This document shows positions 1-12,261 of a DNA stretch of 64,000 bases, in pieces (positions within the stretch are counted from its first letter, which is position 1; every line of letters begins with the position of its first letter). Under the pieces are notes generated by a model, which was given only the letters and a program-made list of their open reading frames with translations, searched no databases and was not told the DNA's origin. Location of the stretch: contig JAMYHL010000118.1 of the NCBI GenBank assembly GCA_025531455.1, positions 1 through 64,000 on the forward strand, given 5' to 3'. The position numbers and the translations under genes were made by a program. This DNA comes from Apiotrichum sp. Y4204. Lineage: Eukaryota; Basidiomycota; Tremellomycetes; Trichosporonales; Trichosporonaceae.

Positions 1-908
1 CCGATTTTAGTGCCCTGCACATCATTTTGGTTACTTTAGTTTACTTGACGATCAGGAACATAGGCACGGGGCGGCCGTAGATCTATGCATGGGAATCGCA
101 GAAAAACCTTGGCAGGCCCATAATCCACCAAGGCGGCCAATACGTAATTATCCAGTGACCAGAGGGCAAGCCGCCCACACCGCGCCGTGGCACCGGGCAC
201 GCAGGGTGCGGTGTACGTATGTGTATATGTGTACAGTAAGCGTGTGTATGACCGCCGAATACGGTACCTACGGTATACCAGGTACATGCCGGCTTCGGGC
301 GCGGCGGTCGATGCCGATCCCCCTGCCGAGCCCAATCGACGCCGATCCGTCAGGTCCACTAGTCGGGCTTAGCCTCCTATTCATCGGGCTGCGGACGCAG
401 AGTCGACGCAGAGTCGCCGCGCGCCGCAGTATCCTATACCTACTGTATGTGCCTCACGACTCTTGGCGTTGTCCCCAGATCACCATGACGGTCAACAACG
501 GAGTGTCACGTCAGCAACATTGTTCAAAGAGAGGCTCCTGGTGGGTCTGTCCGAAGCGCCCCACAGCTGTGAGCAAAAGTATGCTAAGGTGTGATAGTAG
601 AGTGGTTAATATCTGAAAAGCGCCTGCGCCTCGGCGTTTCGGGGGGTAAAAGTGAGAGTCTGACGGTTCGATTCCCTATTTATCCAAGAAAAAGCTGGCA
701 GGCGGTTAGGTCTATTTGCCTCCGCGGCCCCATGTGTGTCACTGGTCCTAACTTGGAGCGGCGCGAGCCTCAATGTGGAGGCGGCTCAATGATTCAGTCA
801 TCCTCACACACAATACAGATATACAGACCTGCGCAGACTTTTGTTGTTGTTGTCATACCGCCTCACATCGTTAATTATCTTCTGGCAGCATAATATCGCG
901 CTTCCCAA
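1..908. other. Intergenic region upstream of the CDK7-like kinase
   Basis: I find no credible gene here. Reading frames are short, overlap each other and lack recognisable domains or splice-consistent exons. Around 200-240 there is an alternating purine/pyrimidine GT/TA-rich stretch. Around 600-680 there is a tRNA-like fragment that I rejected because it does not fold. Confidence 0.5.
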
Positions 909-2280
909 ATGGATCTCGCCGCGTTGGAGAATCAGCAGCGTGCTGACAGATGTGAGTGTCGTAAATGTCAGGTGCATGTTGACAGGGCAGGGGAGAAGGA
1001 CATCAAGATCGGTGAAGGAACGTTCGCGAATGTGTACAAGGGTACGTTTGCAGTTTGAGGATCCAGAATGTAAACTGACTTCAGGGACGGAGAAGGCGAC
1101 GGGAAGAAAAGGTATCTATCCGTTGGGGACAGGCTGCTAACGGCAGTCGCTATCAAGAAGATCAAGGTTGGAGCGATGAAGGACGGCTTGGACATGACGG
1201 CCTTGCGCGAGGTCAAGTTCTTGCAAGAGCTGCACCATCCAAACATTATTGGGGTGTGTGACGATTGACCCCGCTCTTGTGCTGATGACAGCTTCTCGAT
1301 GTGTTCTCCGTCAAGCAGAACATCAATCTCGTGCTCGAGTTTCTCGATACCGATCTTGAGGCCGTCATCCGCGATAAGAGCCTTGTCTTCCAGACCGCAG
1401 ACATCAAGTCCTGGACCGCAATGTCTCTTCGTGGTCTTGAGTACATTCACCGCCATGGTGTATTGCACCGCGTAAGACTCAGAACTCGACTACATCTGAC
1501 ACACACAGGATCTCAAGCCAAATAACCTGCTGATTGCGTCGAATGGCGAGCTCAAAATCGCAGACTTTGGTCTCGCGCGCGAGTTTGGTGACGCCGCGTC
1601 CAAGATGACATGTGAGGTCATTACTCGGTGCGTTGTTCAAAACAAATATCCTCTGACGCTTAGCTGGTACCGCCCTCCAGAACTGCTATGGGGCGCGCGG
1701 TACTACTCGCCAGCCGTGGACATGTGGTCTATCGGCACCATCCTCGTGGAGCTGGTACTTCGTGTACCGTTCTTGGCAGGAGATAGCGATATTGATCAGC
1801 TCAAAAAGACCTTCCATGCGCTTGGTTCGCCGACCGAACAGGAATGGCCAGTGAGTCTGAAGGTCGAGCAGAGCCCGCGGTGAACACCTCTGACATTCCC
1901 CACAGGGCCATACAAAGCTGCCCGACTACCACGAGATGTCAGGCTACCCCAAGACGCCGTGGTGGAACTTTGTCGCGTCGCTCGGAAAAGATGGGCAGGA
2001 TCTTTGCCGCGAGTTGCTTCGGTTGGATCCGATGAAGCGTCCGACGGCCAAGAAGGCGCTCTACCACCGTTTCTTCACACAGCCGCCGCGGCCCACTCCG
2101 CCAGTGCTGCTCCCGAAACCGCTTGCTGAACTGCGGCCGCGTGACTTGGCACCGCAGGACATCGCGGGAATGGCCGCTCCACCAGCTGGGACCAAGCGAA
2201 AAGATCACCCCAACGGGTCTCCTGCCAATGGCAACGCTACAGACGGTACGCGGAGCGTTGCGCGGAGGCTTTTTGTATAA
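909..2280 (+). CDS. CDK7: Cyclin-dependent kinase 7 / Kin28-like (TFIIH CTD kinase)
   Basis: Catalytic kinase of the TFIIH/CAK complex, which phosphorylates the RNA polymerase II C-terminal domain and activates other CDKs in the nucleus. Eight exons (909-951, 991-1041, 1085-1111, 1147-1253, 1292-1471, 1509-1627, 1664-1850, 1906-2280) give 362 residues, the usual family size. Visible motifs are the glycine loop [38 protein letters not shown] (typical of CDK7), HRDLKPNN at 135-142, [10 protein letters not shown] from 155, a T-loop [15 protein letters not shown] with Thr170 as probable activating site, and DMWSIG. The first intron is only 39 nt. Splicing it restores [11 protein letters not shown], whereas read-through would insert a Cys-rich 13-residue piece. 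IPI1 converges 79 bp downstream. CDK7 identity is strong; the assignment of ATG 909 rests on the short first exon. Confidence 0.9.
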
Positions 2281-2359
2281 TACCACTGTTGTACACTATG
2301 CATTGGAAGGTAAATAAACCGTGCAGGGTATATGTATAAAGTCCGACCGTCATGCTCCA

Positions 2360-4717
2360 CTAGGTGCTCAGCGTAGGCGAGATCCGTCCCCAGTACTCCT
2401 CGGCCCATGTACCACGTACAGCGGCGACAATGGCGCTGGCAAGGCGTGTATCCATCGGGGCCCATACCCGTCCGACATCAAGAGCGAGCCGTTGTGTCTT
2501 CGTGGGCAGCTTGGCCCACGGACCTTCAACAGCGCCTCTTGAAGGATGTACGAGATGGAAGAAGGGTACCAGCTTGCCAGCAATCCCGGGGAATAGCGCA
2601 GGGTCGACGAGGGAGAATGGGCTTTCGAATGACTCGGCACGCGTGCCGAGATCAAGAAGGAAGCGAAGATGCGCCTCGCTAGCTTCTGGGTCCTTTGCGG
2701 CCAGCTCCCATAGTGTCCGGGGCGCTGAAGTGATCCAGGACGCGAACAAGGGGCGTGCCGCAGAGGTCGTGGGTACAAAGAAGGGCAACATTGAGAATCG
2801 GTCCTCATGGGTCCAGAGGAGCGCAATGAGGAACGCGTCAGACGCCTTGCGGTTGCCGCTTGTGCTTGCCTGTCGAAGAACCGCTTGGAGGAATGTCTCC
2901 AGTGTGTCCCCTGGACGTTGGACATGGGAGGAAATGACGGGAAGCAGGTCACAATAGGCCTGAACGCCAAGGGATGGAGCGAGAGCGTCAGTGCTCGGCT
3001 CAAGGCACACATCGATCCACTCCGCCGTGAGGCGGAAGGACAGCGCGTCAGAAGCAGCTTTGTTATTTCTGCCGCTCTCGGCCTTCTGAAGTCCTGCCCA
3101 CGCAGCATCGATAGCCCGCACACGATAGCGCCATCCCTCGCGGCGCTTCGGGAGACCTATTGGTGGCGCTTTAGGGGCAAGAGCGGTTGCCAGCTTGGCA
3201 AAGTTGAGGGAAAGGTTGAAAAGGACGCTGGAAGCTTCGGAAGGCGCCTCGGCGCGTTTGTTGAAAGGAAACCAGGTTGTCATTCTCTTGAGAAACTCGC
3301 TGAACGAGCTACGCAGCTTCGCAGCGTTTGGCGGATCCAATGTTTCAGGGCTGAGGAACGAGCGGGCGAACACCCACTCGAGTTCTGCGCACACCGCGCA
3401 CAGGTTGAGTGAAACATCGTCAATAGTGGTGGACGTCGCAGCTGAAGACGGAGGAAAGGCAGAAGGCGCTGCCTCCATGAACGTCGAGAGAAGCAGAGAA
3501 TGGAGCGACAGATATGTTTGCTGAGCGTCAGTAATAGGCCATATTGAGTCGTTGATTTGATTGTGGCCCTACGCACGGAAAGCTCCTCCATAACATCTTC
3601 ATTGGCCAAGATCTCTTCCTGACGGGACACGTTCTTCCCAGCGTCAACGACTCCCCAGTTACCACTCGTCTGGAGTGACCACTGCTCTGATGACAGTGCT
3701 GTGAGGTCATTGAGATTCCATTCACCGAGCTGTGGTTTGGAGCTTGTGGCGAAGGCAATCCCGTCTGAAGTCGTGCCATCGAGTGCCCGGACAATGAAGG
3801 TCTTGATCGCGCGCAGGATTACCAATTTGTTCCCTGCTGAAAGTTTGAACCCCGCCTGAGTGCTTGCTCCCTTCTCCTCACCCAGACCAGCGCTAAGTCG
3901 CAGGCCCTCAAAGATAGTCGAGCCCGATGTCGGTACCGCCAAGCTTGACGACGAGCTCGCAACGTGGGGCGAGCGCGCCGGCCAATTTCCGATGACGTCT
4001 TCAGAGTGTGTTTCAAGAAGCAGTTCGACAAGCTTACATGCGTCGATGCGGGTAGCCGGGAAGATGTGCGACAGGGCCGACGCGATCTGAAGCTGGAGCA
4101 AAGGAAGATACGGTCGTAGCGCAAGATGAGGAAGGCGAGGAAGGTACCAGGCCAGAAAAGCATGCAGCGCTTTGCGTACTGATGCGTCCTAGAGTTAGCA
4201 TGTTGTGGCACCGAGGTTGACTCACGTCGTCGGAGATCAGACCACCGACACCCCGCATGACTTTGGCAACCTCCCCGTGTCGTTCTCCAAGAGCCACTCC
4301 ATAGTTCGCTCCAGCGATCAAAACATCTTTTAAATGTTTGATTGACTCTCTGCGGACCCCAGCGTTCGCATGTCGTACTTGGATAAGAACGTCGTCAAGG
4401 GTTAGGCCAGAGGCAGTGGTGGGGACGGCAGATGTAGATGGACCGGCCTCGTCATCGTCTGGACCAGATTGAAGTGCTCGCGCGAGGGGCTTCTGCGAGG
4501 GAAGCGCAATGGCTAGATGATTAGTTTATAGACTCTAAATTGAAGGAAGGTACCCACATCGCGCCTTGAAGCTCGTATCCGTCGCGTTCGACGCCGCTTT
4601 CTTGCCCTTGCCTAGCTTGAGCTTGGCTTTCTGGTGGTCAGCGAGCTGTCAGATAAAAAGGTCGCTTACCTTGAAGTCTGCAGCCTTCTCGGCTTTCTTC
4701 TTCGTTGCCTTTGGCAT
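2360..4717 (-). CDS. IPI1: Pre-rRNA-processing protein IPI1 / TEX10-like (Rix1 complex)
   Basis: Subunit of the nuclear Rix1 (PELP1-TEX10-WDR18) complex acting in ITS2 processing and 60S maturation. Five exons (4670-4717, 4558-4630, 4226-4512, 3577-4188, 2360-3520) give 726 residues. The start is the ATG at 4717: MPKATKKKAEKAADFK is followed after an intron by KAKLKLGKGKK...NATDTSFKAR, the conserved Lys-rich IPI1 N-terminus with its TDTSFK motif. A helical HEAT-like segment follows (LTLDDVLIQVRHANAGVRR...LKDVL, then SVRKALHAF). The C-terminal half is an alpha-helical, poorly conserved region, longer than in budding yeast Ipi1 and closer to TEX10. The gene is divergent from the Cdc50 gene across 528 bp and convergent with the CDK7 gene. 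Family call comes from the N-terminal motif; no catalytic site is expected. Confidence 0.85.
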
Positions 4718-5245
4718 GTTGAGAAGAGGGTATGAGTACGTTCCGAAACCAACTTGTATTTAGAGACTGGATCTCGTTTAGGCACTAGAGCTCATGTCGG
4801 GGGATGGATGCACTTCGCGCACTGAACACAAAAACACAAAAAAACGAGATAGCGAGAGCGAAAGTGGAGGTAGAGCCATATATCACGTGACAGACGTGGG
4901 ACTGAGCGGGCCTAACTAAGAAAGGCAGTATAGGCTCACCGATGTGCTAAGAAGAGTCACCGCTGGCCGCTGGAGCCGTGGAGCAGCCAAGCTGGCCCGC
5001 GCCGGCCGCCGCCACCGCCGCACCGCCCTCCGGCACGGGCACGCGTGGGCCCTGCAGCTTGTCCAGCTTGTCCAGGCTGTCGAGGTTACAGTAGTTTGTC
5101 ATAATGCACACCCATTCCACATTCATCTTGTTAACTTGTTCGATCAGAGGTGGCCACAGGTTCATCAATCTCTCCACACCTTGCTTGTGTCCACACCACA
5201 ACCACTCCTCCCTTTCCGGTTGATCAACAACAATAACCACTCAAC
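4718..5245. promoter_or_regulatory. Divergent promoter region IPI1 / CDC50
   Basis: A 528-bp gap separates the start codons of two divergently transcribed genes. It holds an A-rich patch near 4830-4850 on the IPI1 side and a GC-rich patch at 4960-5060. No TATA box or known operator is certain. Confidence 0.45.
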
Positions 5246-6827
5246 ATGGGCCTCTTCAACAGAAAACACAAAGAACCGGCAGACATTGACCCCGTCGATC
5301 CCGACCAGCCCGCGAAGGAGAAGGTCAAATGGTCCAAGCGGCCGGCAAGTGAGTGCAACAGCCCCTCTCCCACACAGGAATTCACTTACGGCCACAACGA
5401 TGAGCGGCGAACATCGTTGCAATAGGCTGCAAGACGGATGCGAAGGCTGTGACAGTCCTTTCACTTGTCCCAACGTCACTCCTGGAAACGTGCGCTGACA
5501 GCAGACACCGCCTTCAAGCAGCAGCGTCTGAAAGCATGGCAGCCGATCTTGACGCCCAAGGCTGTCCTGCCGACTCTATTTCTCATAGGCATTATCTTTG
5601 CCCCGATCGGAGCCCTCATCATTTGGGGCAGCGGCAAGGTTACGGATATCACGTTGGACTACACGGACTGCGATGACCTGGCCCCGAAGGATGGCAGTTT
5701 CGCACCCATGCCCAGCGGTGCTTGGGATTGTGAGTGGAGTGGATGCTGAGGAGGAACATACAGAGTCCTTTGCACGCGTGGACGTAATAAACAGAGGTCA
5801 GACTAACGTCGTCCAGACTCGCTCTCGAGCTCGTCCAATATGAAGAAGTCGGCGATCAAGGCGCCCGAGTGGTCCTTTGCGCAGAACGCGAATGGCCAGG
5901 TTGGCGAACGTTCGCAATGCCGCATTCAATTCGAAGTGCCGTATGACCTTGGACCCGGCGTGTTCCTATACTACAAGCTCACCAACTAGTGAGGTCGAGA
6001 ATGGAGCCATCTCTAATCACCAGCTACCAGAACCACCGTCGCTACGTACAGAGCTTCGACTCAGACCAGCTGCTTGGCAAGCAGCGTCTACCCAAAGATC
6101 TGGATAAGGGCAACTGCAAGCCGATTACAACCAGCAACGGCAAGCCCATCTACCCTTGTGGCCTGATTGCGAACTCTGTTTTCAATGACACTTTCCCGCA
6201 AGTAACGATGCTGAACGCAAACAGTGCGTGTTTCGCCATACTTTCCACATTGAATGAGCTCTAACATCCAGACGGTGCCGGTAACGCGACCTATATGTTC
6301 TCGGAGAAGAACATTGCGTGGCACGGTATTGCGAAGAACTATGTCAACAAGCCCAGCTGGCCCGCCAACCCATCAGATGTTGTGCCGCCGCCCAACTGGG
6401 TCGAGCGCTACCCGAACGGTTACACGGAATTCCCCGACCTCCGCGCCGACGAGCACTTCCAGGTGTGGATGCGTGTTGCTGCGCTGCCGACATTCCGGAA
6501 GCTGTGGGGACGCAACGACAACGACATTATGACTGCGGGCCGCTACGAAGTGCTCGCCAACATGAACTACCCTGTCAAGCAGTTCAGCGGCACCAAGTCA
6601 ATCGTCATTTCGACCGTCTCCTGGATCGGCGGCCGTCAGCCCTTCCTCGGCTGGGCGTACGTTGGCGCCGCAATTCTGTGCGTGGTGCTCGCCATCGCTG
6701 GTCTGATCCGTCACCTTGTTAAGCCCCGTAAACTGGGCGACATGTCATGTGAGTACCACTGCAACTCTCGCTTGCATTGGCTAACGGGACAGTGCTGTCA
6801 TGGAACCAGCCCAATGCTACGAGGTGA
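5246..6827 (+). CDS. LEM3: Cdc50/Lem3 family P4-ATPase chaperone subunit
   Basis: Non-catalytic beta subunit of phospholipid flippases, needed for exit of the P4-ATPase from the ER and for its activity at Golgi/plasma membrane. Six exons (5246-5348, 5505-5729, 5817-5988, 6024-6223, 6272-6748, 6793-6827) give 403 residues. The N-terminus is charged ([11 protein letters not shown]). A first membrane span lies near 55-75 ([20 protein letters not shown]), followed by the family signature DITLDYTDC. The ectodomain has [20 protein letters not shown]-glycosylation-type NAT, and [15 protein letters not shown] second membrane span runs from [20 protein letters not shown], with a short cytosolic tail ending [12 protein letters not shown]. 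Length and two-span topology fit Cdc50/Lem3. Paralogues exist in fungi, so which flippase it partners is unknown. Confidence 0.93.
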
Positions 6828-6966
6828 TTGTGCCTCTCACTTTCCAAGTCTATGTAGAGTTGATGGATGTATGTTAAATGATGCTAGAGACGATCTACAG
6901 ATTGTACCACATTGTCCTTCGCTCGCCCTCGGAACAAGCTCTATCCCTGTGCCCAGACAAGACCTA

Positions 6967-8601
6967 TTAATACCAGAACGACACGCTCCAACAGACGCCT
7001 TCCCCCTCTCCACGCATGGCATGCCACCAGCCAGGTGGCATGACCAGCAGATCACCGGCATCCAGCACGGCCTCCATAGCTGTGGGATACACCCGCTCGA
7101 CAAAGTCAGGAAAGCGCGTCCGAAGCGATGGAAGATCGAAAGAATTGCCCCGCAGGACAGGCACCGTGGACGTGTTGGTCATGTACTCCACCGCGAGCGT
7201 GTCCTCGCCAGATTGCGGATCTGTATGGTCGGACCCATTGTTCCCGCCCATTGCCTGCCCGCCGTTATCGTGATCCTGCCTCTCCGCACCACTCTCTGCC
7301 GCACCTCCCCCATAGGCGTACATATACGGCCCGGCTGCAGGCGGCGCGACCCACACGCGCTTCCGTCCTAGCACTTGCGCATAGCAGTTGAAGTAAGGGT
7401 CCTGAGGTCAGCACGTCTTCCGATCTTCCGTCGGCTAACTCACGGTATGTGCGGGGCTAACGACCTCGCCCCCTGGGCCGATCCATACGTTCACAAGCGG
7501 CTCTGGCGGCGCACGGTAGGCCGGAATATCGTCCGGAGCGGACGGTTCGGACCACACGTAGTCTGGCACCGCGATGTCACGCTCCAGTGCGGGAAACTGC
7601 GTGAAGAGGCTGTACTGCGCGAGATAGAGCGGGCCGTCGTGTTCGTCTTCATCTTCCCCACCATCTCCAGCTCGTAGTCCGATCTTGTCGTTATCATCGT
7701 GCACACCATCCGTGATATCCCCCATCTCCCACCCCACGGTGCGCATAAACGTCTCCCAGGGAAGGATCCGCTGTCCCCAACCCTCTGCATCGTATGCGCC
7801 GCCGACCTCGACAGGAACAACGCGTCCGGGCCCCGTAGCGGAGAGAAGGTGCGCCGTGCTCCGCCAGCGAGTGAGTGCCGGCCACGGCGGGTGGTGCTCG
7901 CCGTTGGAGAGATAGGCGCGCAAGATGAATGGTTGCGAGGAGAGTGAATGGTATGCTACGGCGCTTGGTGGCGGGATGGCGGGAATCGGGGACGGAGCCG
8001 AATGTAGAACGGCTGGGGGCGGAGAGATGCGTGCGCGCTTCGAGTTCCGCTCCTCGTCTGATAGATCTGACGGTGGAGGCTCGATGCGCCGCTGCAATGC
8101 CGTGACCAATGCTTGCGCCCACTCGCCCCGCCTAGGACCAACGGCGCCAGCAACGATGATAGCCATGTCAATCTCGCGAATACGGCCGAGAACGCTACGC
8201 CGGGAGTCTTCCCCGCAATCATCACTGTCTTCTGTCTGAAGCAGCTCCAACACTCCCAGCCCGATACTCGCGTCCGTATACGCGCACAAAGTTCCCGCTG
8301 CGACGCGCTGGAACGGCAGTGTGCGCACCGTGTTCCGCGCGATCTCGAGGACGGTTGTGAGGGCGACGCGCGCCGTTTCCAATGGGCTCTTTCTGTGTTT
8401 GCTGTCCTTATGTTGTTGCTGCAGATACTGTAGCGCTTCTACGCCGCGCGATAGCATGCGTGCGACCATCTCATCTGGTGTTAGGCCATCCCTGGTTCGC
8501 TTGTCCCCCTGTTGCTCACCGTCCACGCCTAATGCCCCGTCACCCAGCTCAGAGGACATGGCCGCAAGAATGTCGCCCACGAGGGCTGCGTCGCCGCCCA
8601 T
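6967..8601 (-). CDS. JmjC-domain 2-oxoglutarate dioxygenase, JMJD5/KDM8-like
   Basis: Fe(II)/2-oxoglutarate oxygenase of the JMJD5 group, whose animal member hydroxylates arginyl residues. Two exons (7444-8601, 6967-7401) give 530 residues. The N-terminal ~220 residues are helical and low in conservation. The diagnostic part reads VVPVEVGGAYDAEGWGQ, then YLAQYSLFTQFPALERDI, then VNVWIGPGGEVVSPAHT and, after splicing, DPYFNCYAQVLGRKRVW. The iron-binding HxD is H385-T-D387, created exactly across the intron, and the distal His is about 513 in PPGWWHAM. The protein ends in SVSFWY, like JMJD5 SVSFWW. An insertion of ~70 acidic/Gly-rich residues lies between core strands. The substrate in fungi is not established. 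It converges with CDC50 (139 bp). Confidence 0.88.
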
Positions 8602-8917
8602 GTCTTATTAGTCGATCGTGGATTAAATGATGGTAGATGGAGAGTGGTCGATCTCTTCCACTCGGTGCACAGGACATGTGTGCTACAGTAGATAGCTAGA
8701 TAATCAAATAAACATGATCACGTGCGAGCTGGGGCTCCATGGTTTGTTCACCTCGAGAACACGAGAATACGGATCCTCTCACGGTGTGGGTCAATGCCAT
8801 ACATAAAAGTGCTTGGGGAAAAGTGCTATCAACAAAATGTGTCTCTAATGATCGGGAGCGGGCGCAGCGACGAGGCCGCAGCTCCGCCTCCCGCGGTTTG
8901 AATGGTCAACAAACTAC
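8602..8917. other. Intergenic gap between DBF4 stop and JmjC gene start
   Basis: 316 bp between two minus-strand genes, presumably holding the DBF4 terminator and the JmjC promoter. AT-rich around 8690-8720 (on the plus strand, tagctagataatcaaata). I see no further feature. Confidence 0.4.
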
Positions 8918-11226
8918 TTACGCGTCGAGGGCACGGTCGCCCTCCTCCCAATTCTCCTCATTCTGATGCTGATGCTCGGCTCCCCCCTCGTCCTCTTCCT
9001 CAATCGCCTCGAGAGTGCTGTCATCGTCACCGCCGTACTCCGTGTCCGTGCCGTCGTCAAACGCTCCCCGTGTACCCGCTCGGCGTGCACTCATTGGCGT
9101 GCGCGCAGGACTGCTTCCCGCAATGCTTGCCGGTGGGGACGAGAAGAGGGTCGGATCATCCATGCAATACCCGCACTCCGCATCCTTGTCGTGACGCTTG
9201 GTGCATGGGCGGCATACCTTGATCGGCGCACACAACAATGGGTTTGGCGGACGTCGTAAGCTGGCCAGCATGACGTCCAGATCTTCGAAGTTCTTGGCTG
9301 TTGCTGCGAATCGCCGATGTTTACGCGATGCAATGTGCTGAATTGTGAGTAAAGCGCGAATGGATTCAACATGTCACAACTCACCACCGAAAGATTTGTG
9401 TAGCGCACTCGGCAATTCTCGCAGTATCCACTCGCAGTGTCTTGTTCCTTGCGCTTGTAACCTGCATCGACATGGGCTCGGTTTTCGGCGCGCGCCTCGC
9501 ATGACGGCTTCGTTGCGGTTGTCGGCTCGCGCAGCTGTTGCAACATGGTGATAACCTGGGCTTGCGAAAGAAACTCCTTTGGTGGGGCGGGGGTCGGGTC
9601 ATACCCGGTGGAGCGACGCCGCGGGTTGTGGCCGTTAGATGGTGTAGATTCTGGCGCACGGTTCTCAGATCCATCGGCCTTCTTGGCCGACACACTTGCA
9701 GCGAGACGGGCGTTACCCTTCAGTACCTGGACGCGCTTGCTCATTTGCATTATTGCGCGATCCTTGTTCGTGCCGAGCTGGGGAATACCACCGACAAAGG
9801 CATTGGGCGTGAGGTTTGCTGTCGAAGTCGAGGCAATGGCGGACGTGATGATCACCGAATTGCCCGATGCCTTGGCGTAAGGAAGCTCAGGGAGCGGGGT
9901 AACGGGCACTTCGACCGTAGACTGCGAACGTGGTTTGATTTCTGGTGCAGAAGGGAGTTCGCCGCGGAATGGAATTCGGTCGACGTAAAGGGCAAGAGCA
10001 CGCGCACGGAGGTCCTTTTGAAGGTTGTGTGAGTTCTGGACTGAGGGTGGAAGCTGGGATGACGAGGGGGGACGCAAGAAATGTTCGTAAAGCACTGGCC
10101 ATGCACGATCCTTAGCAGTGTACTCTTTAACCATCACCGGACGGCTGCGGCCCGTGGCATCCTCCACAAGAAGGTAGCAATTTCCCGGCTTGAAGTAGTA
10201 GAAGTCGGAGCGCGGAGCGGTGAGATCGCGCTCACGAGTACCGTTGAGCTTTTCGTCTGCAAGCAAATGAGACAGTGAGTCGGCAGCAGTGGCATCAAGA
10301 GGGGCAAGCTTGTTGACCATCTCAGACAGTTCTGCTGTTAGTTGGTGCATCCTTGTGCGGCTCACTCTTTATGGTCCATACTTTGATGTTGAGCGACCTC
10401 GCCTTGTCGACAAGATCAGTAACTCCGGTCTTATCGAGGAAAGGATTATCGCTCGCGGCGCCGCTGTATGTTCCCTTACGGGTACGCTTCGCCTTCTGCG
10501 GAGATGCAACATCCTTGACAATAAGGTGTGACACTCGATGCGAGAAGAATTGATCAATTTTCTGGGCGTCAGACGAGATTGCCTTAAGTGACTAGTACTC
10601 ACTGCTCCCATTCCAAGAACGCGTTGACGCAGGCCGCGACCGGCACCTTCCTCGGCGCCGATTTCGAAGTGGAACACGAGAGTCGGGAAGACCTTGAGCC
10701 ACTTCTGCAGCCAGCGGTCCTGTTCCTCGCGATGAGACTGAGCAGCTATGGCAGTTGCTTCAGCTCTCTGGCGTTTCGACAGGGACGCTGCCGCAAGACT
10801 CGTCGCAGCCGGATCTCCTCTTGCGCGTTTACCAAGCAATGACTGTGGCTGAGCACTTGGTGCGGGCCCAAACACGTCAGGTGCGGCTGCAGGACGCGGA
10901 ATGGTCTTGGCGGGTCGCTGTGTAGGTCGCTTGTGTAATCCTCCTGCGATGGAGGTTGCATTTGACGCGACATTGAGATTGACGCGTCCAAGCACCGTCC
11001 GCGCGTCGGGCGCACCCATCCCCGCCCCTACCGTTTTGCTAGTGGGTTTCAATGGGAAGGTGTCGAGCTTGGTTGACGCAGAGATCGGATCAACGATGAC
11101 CTCCTTGCATGCGGTGCGGGCTGGTGACGCAGCGGAACGCGACGCAGGCATCATGGGCTGGACGGCATGGAGTTGATGGCCTGGAAGAGGAACAAGCTCG
11201 GTGCGGGCAGTGAGGGTGGAGGACAT
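8918..11226 (-). CDS. DBF4: Dbf4/Dfp1-like regulatory subunit of Cdc7 kinase (DDK)
   Basis: Activates the Cdc7 kinase that phosphorylates MCM helicase at replication origins. Four exons (10603-11226, 10366-10561, 9385-10331, 8918-9337) give 728 residues. Motif N (BRCT-like) is KIDQFFSHRVSHLIVK, immediately after intron 1. Motif M reads DFYYFKPGNCYLLVEDATGRSRPVMVKEY. The C-terminal Dbf4 zinc finger is GYCENC...HIASRKHRRFA (CX2C then HX5H), split by intron 3. The tail adds two further Cys pairs (VCRPC, CGYC) and ends very acidic. The N-terminal 200 residues are Ala/Pro-rich and disordered. The start is the ATG at 11226; the frame is open further upstream but only from a non-ATG codon. The protein should be cell-cycle regulated, though no motif here shows it. 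Confidence 0.92.
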
Positions 11227-12261
11227 GGGCCTCCAGAGTGAAGGTGAGGTTGCTCGTTTGCAAGTGGAATCAAGGAAGGCGAGAAGGAAGGGCAATAGAC
11301 GGAGGCGAGGGGCAAGAGGATATCACAGTGAGAGGTCGCGGTTCAAGAGAAGAGGCGTAAGGACGATAAGAACGGGACCCAATGGAGAACCGGGGATGGG
11401 GTGGAGCGAGGAAGGGCGACACGGGGCACGATTATGAAGGGCGCACGAGTGACCAAGTACTCTCAAGTACTGCTATCACCGGGCGACACCACTCTACTCT
11501 TGCTGACGTTGTTGTCGCCGTTGCTGTCGATTGATGCTGGTTGTTTGGACGCGTAGTGTTGAGGACGTCGGATTTAAGATGAGGTATGAGGTTCTGTGTA
11601 CTTGACCGACTGGGATGTTTGACGCGCGCTCAGGCTCTACAGCACCACCATCCATCCACCCAGCACCAGTCGGCCCGCGCCAGGCGGAGTGCAGAGGGTG
11701 CGCCTGCACGCAGGGCCAGAAGCGCGACGTACAGCGACCAGCCTTCCATTCGCCCCCCTTTTAGGTTCAGGGCCCGCAAAACCAGGCGCGTCGGAGCGGA
11801 GGCAAAAATTGACTTGTTTGGGTCAATATGCCAATCATTACATAACTCCTTGACGATTGGTTTCTTCAGGTGCCTTGCGCCAACACGTCATGAAGGGCAT
11901 CTGCTACTCGTATCTACACTCTACGAGATAGACCCTACAAAGATATGCTCGATATACGACCCACGAGACCAGGAGCTATGGCCCATCTCAGCCATACACG
12001 CAACTCTGGTACATACGCCAACACAAGATCATCTGTCCACGAAATGCGGGAGTGGGTGGTCAGTAAACTCCAATCCGTGGGCCGCAGCTCTCTGCAACGT
12101 TGCAACCTATTGTGCCCATGTCCGTCTCTGACGTGCTGTCATTTCTTCTCAGGTTCGAATGTTATATGGCATGTATCGTGCCTATCAAATGCAATGGGGT
12201 GGGAAAGGATGGCTGGGAGAGGGGTGGGTGGAACGAGATTGGGTACCTAAAGCTGACGGAC
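11227..12261. other. Intergenic region between BiP 3' end and DBF4 5' end
   Basis: About 1.0 kb with no supportable gene; it must contain the DBF4 promoter and the BiP 3' UTR. Purine-rich on the plus strand at 11260-11420 (pyrimidine-rich on the DBF4 sense strand). A short GTTGTTGTCGCCGTTGCTGT patch lies near 11510. Confidence 0.4.

Noticed and set aside
595..690. tRNA-like fragment with GAGTGGTTAA and GGTTCGATTCCC boxes
   Set aside because: Acceptor and T stems do not pair, no anticodon arm forms, and no T-run terminator follows. At most a degenerate Pol III box pair.
11227..11295. N-terminal extension of DBF4 to 11295
   Set aside because: The frame stays open but begins at a non-ATG codon (TTG); the first ATG is at 11226.
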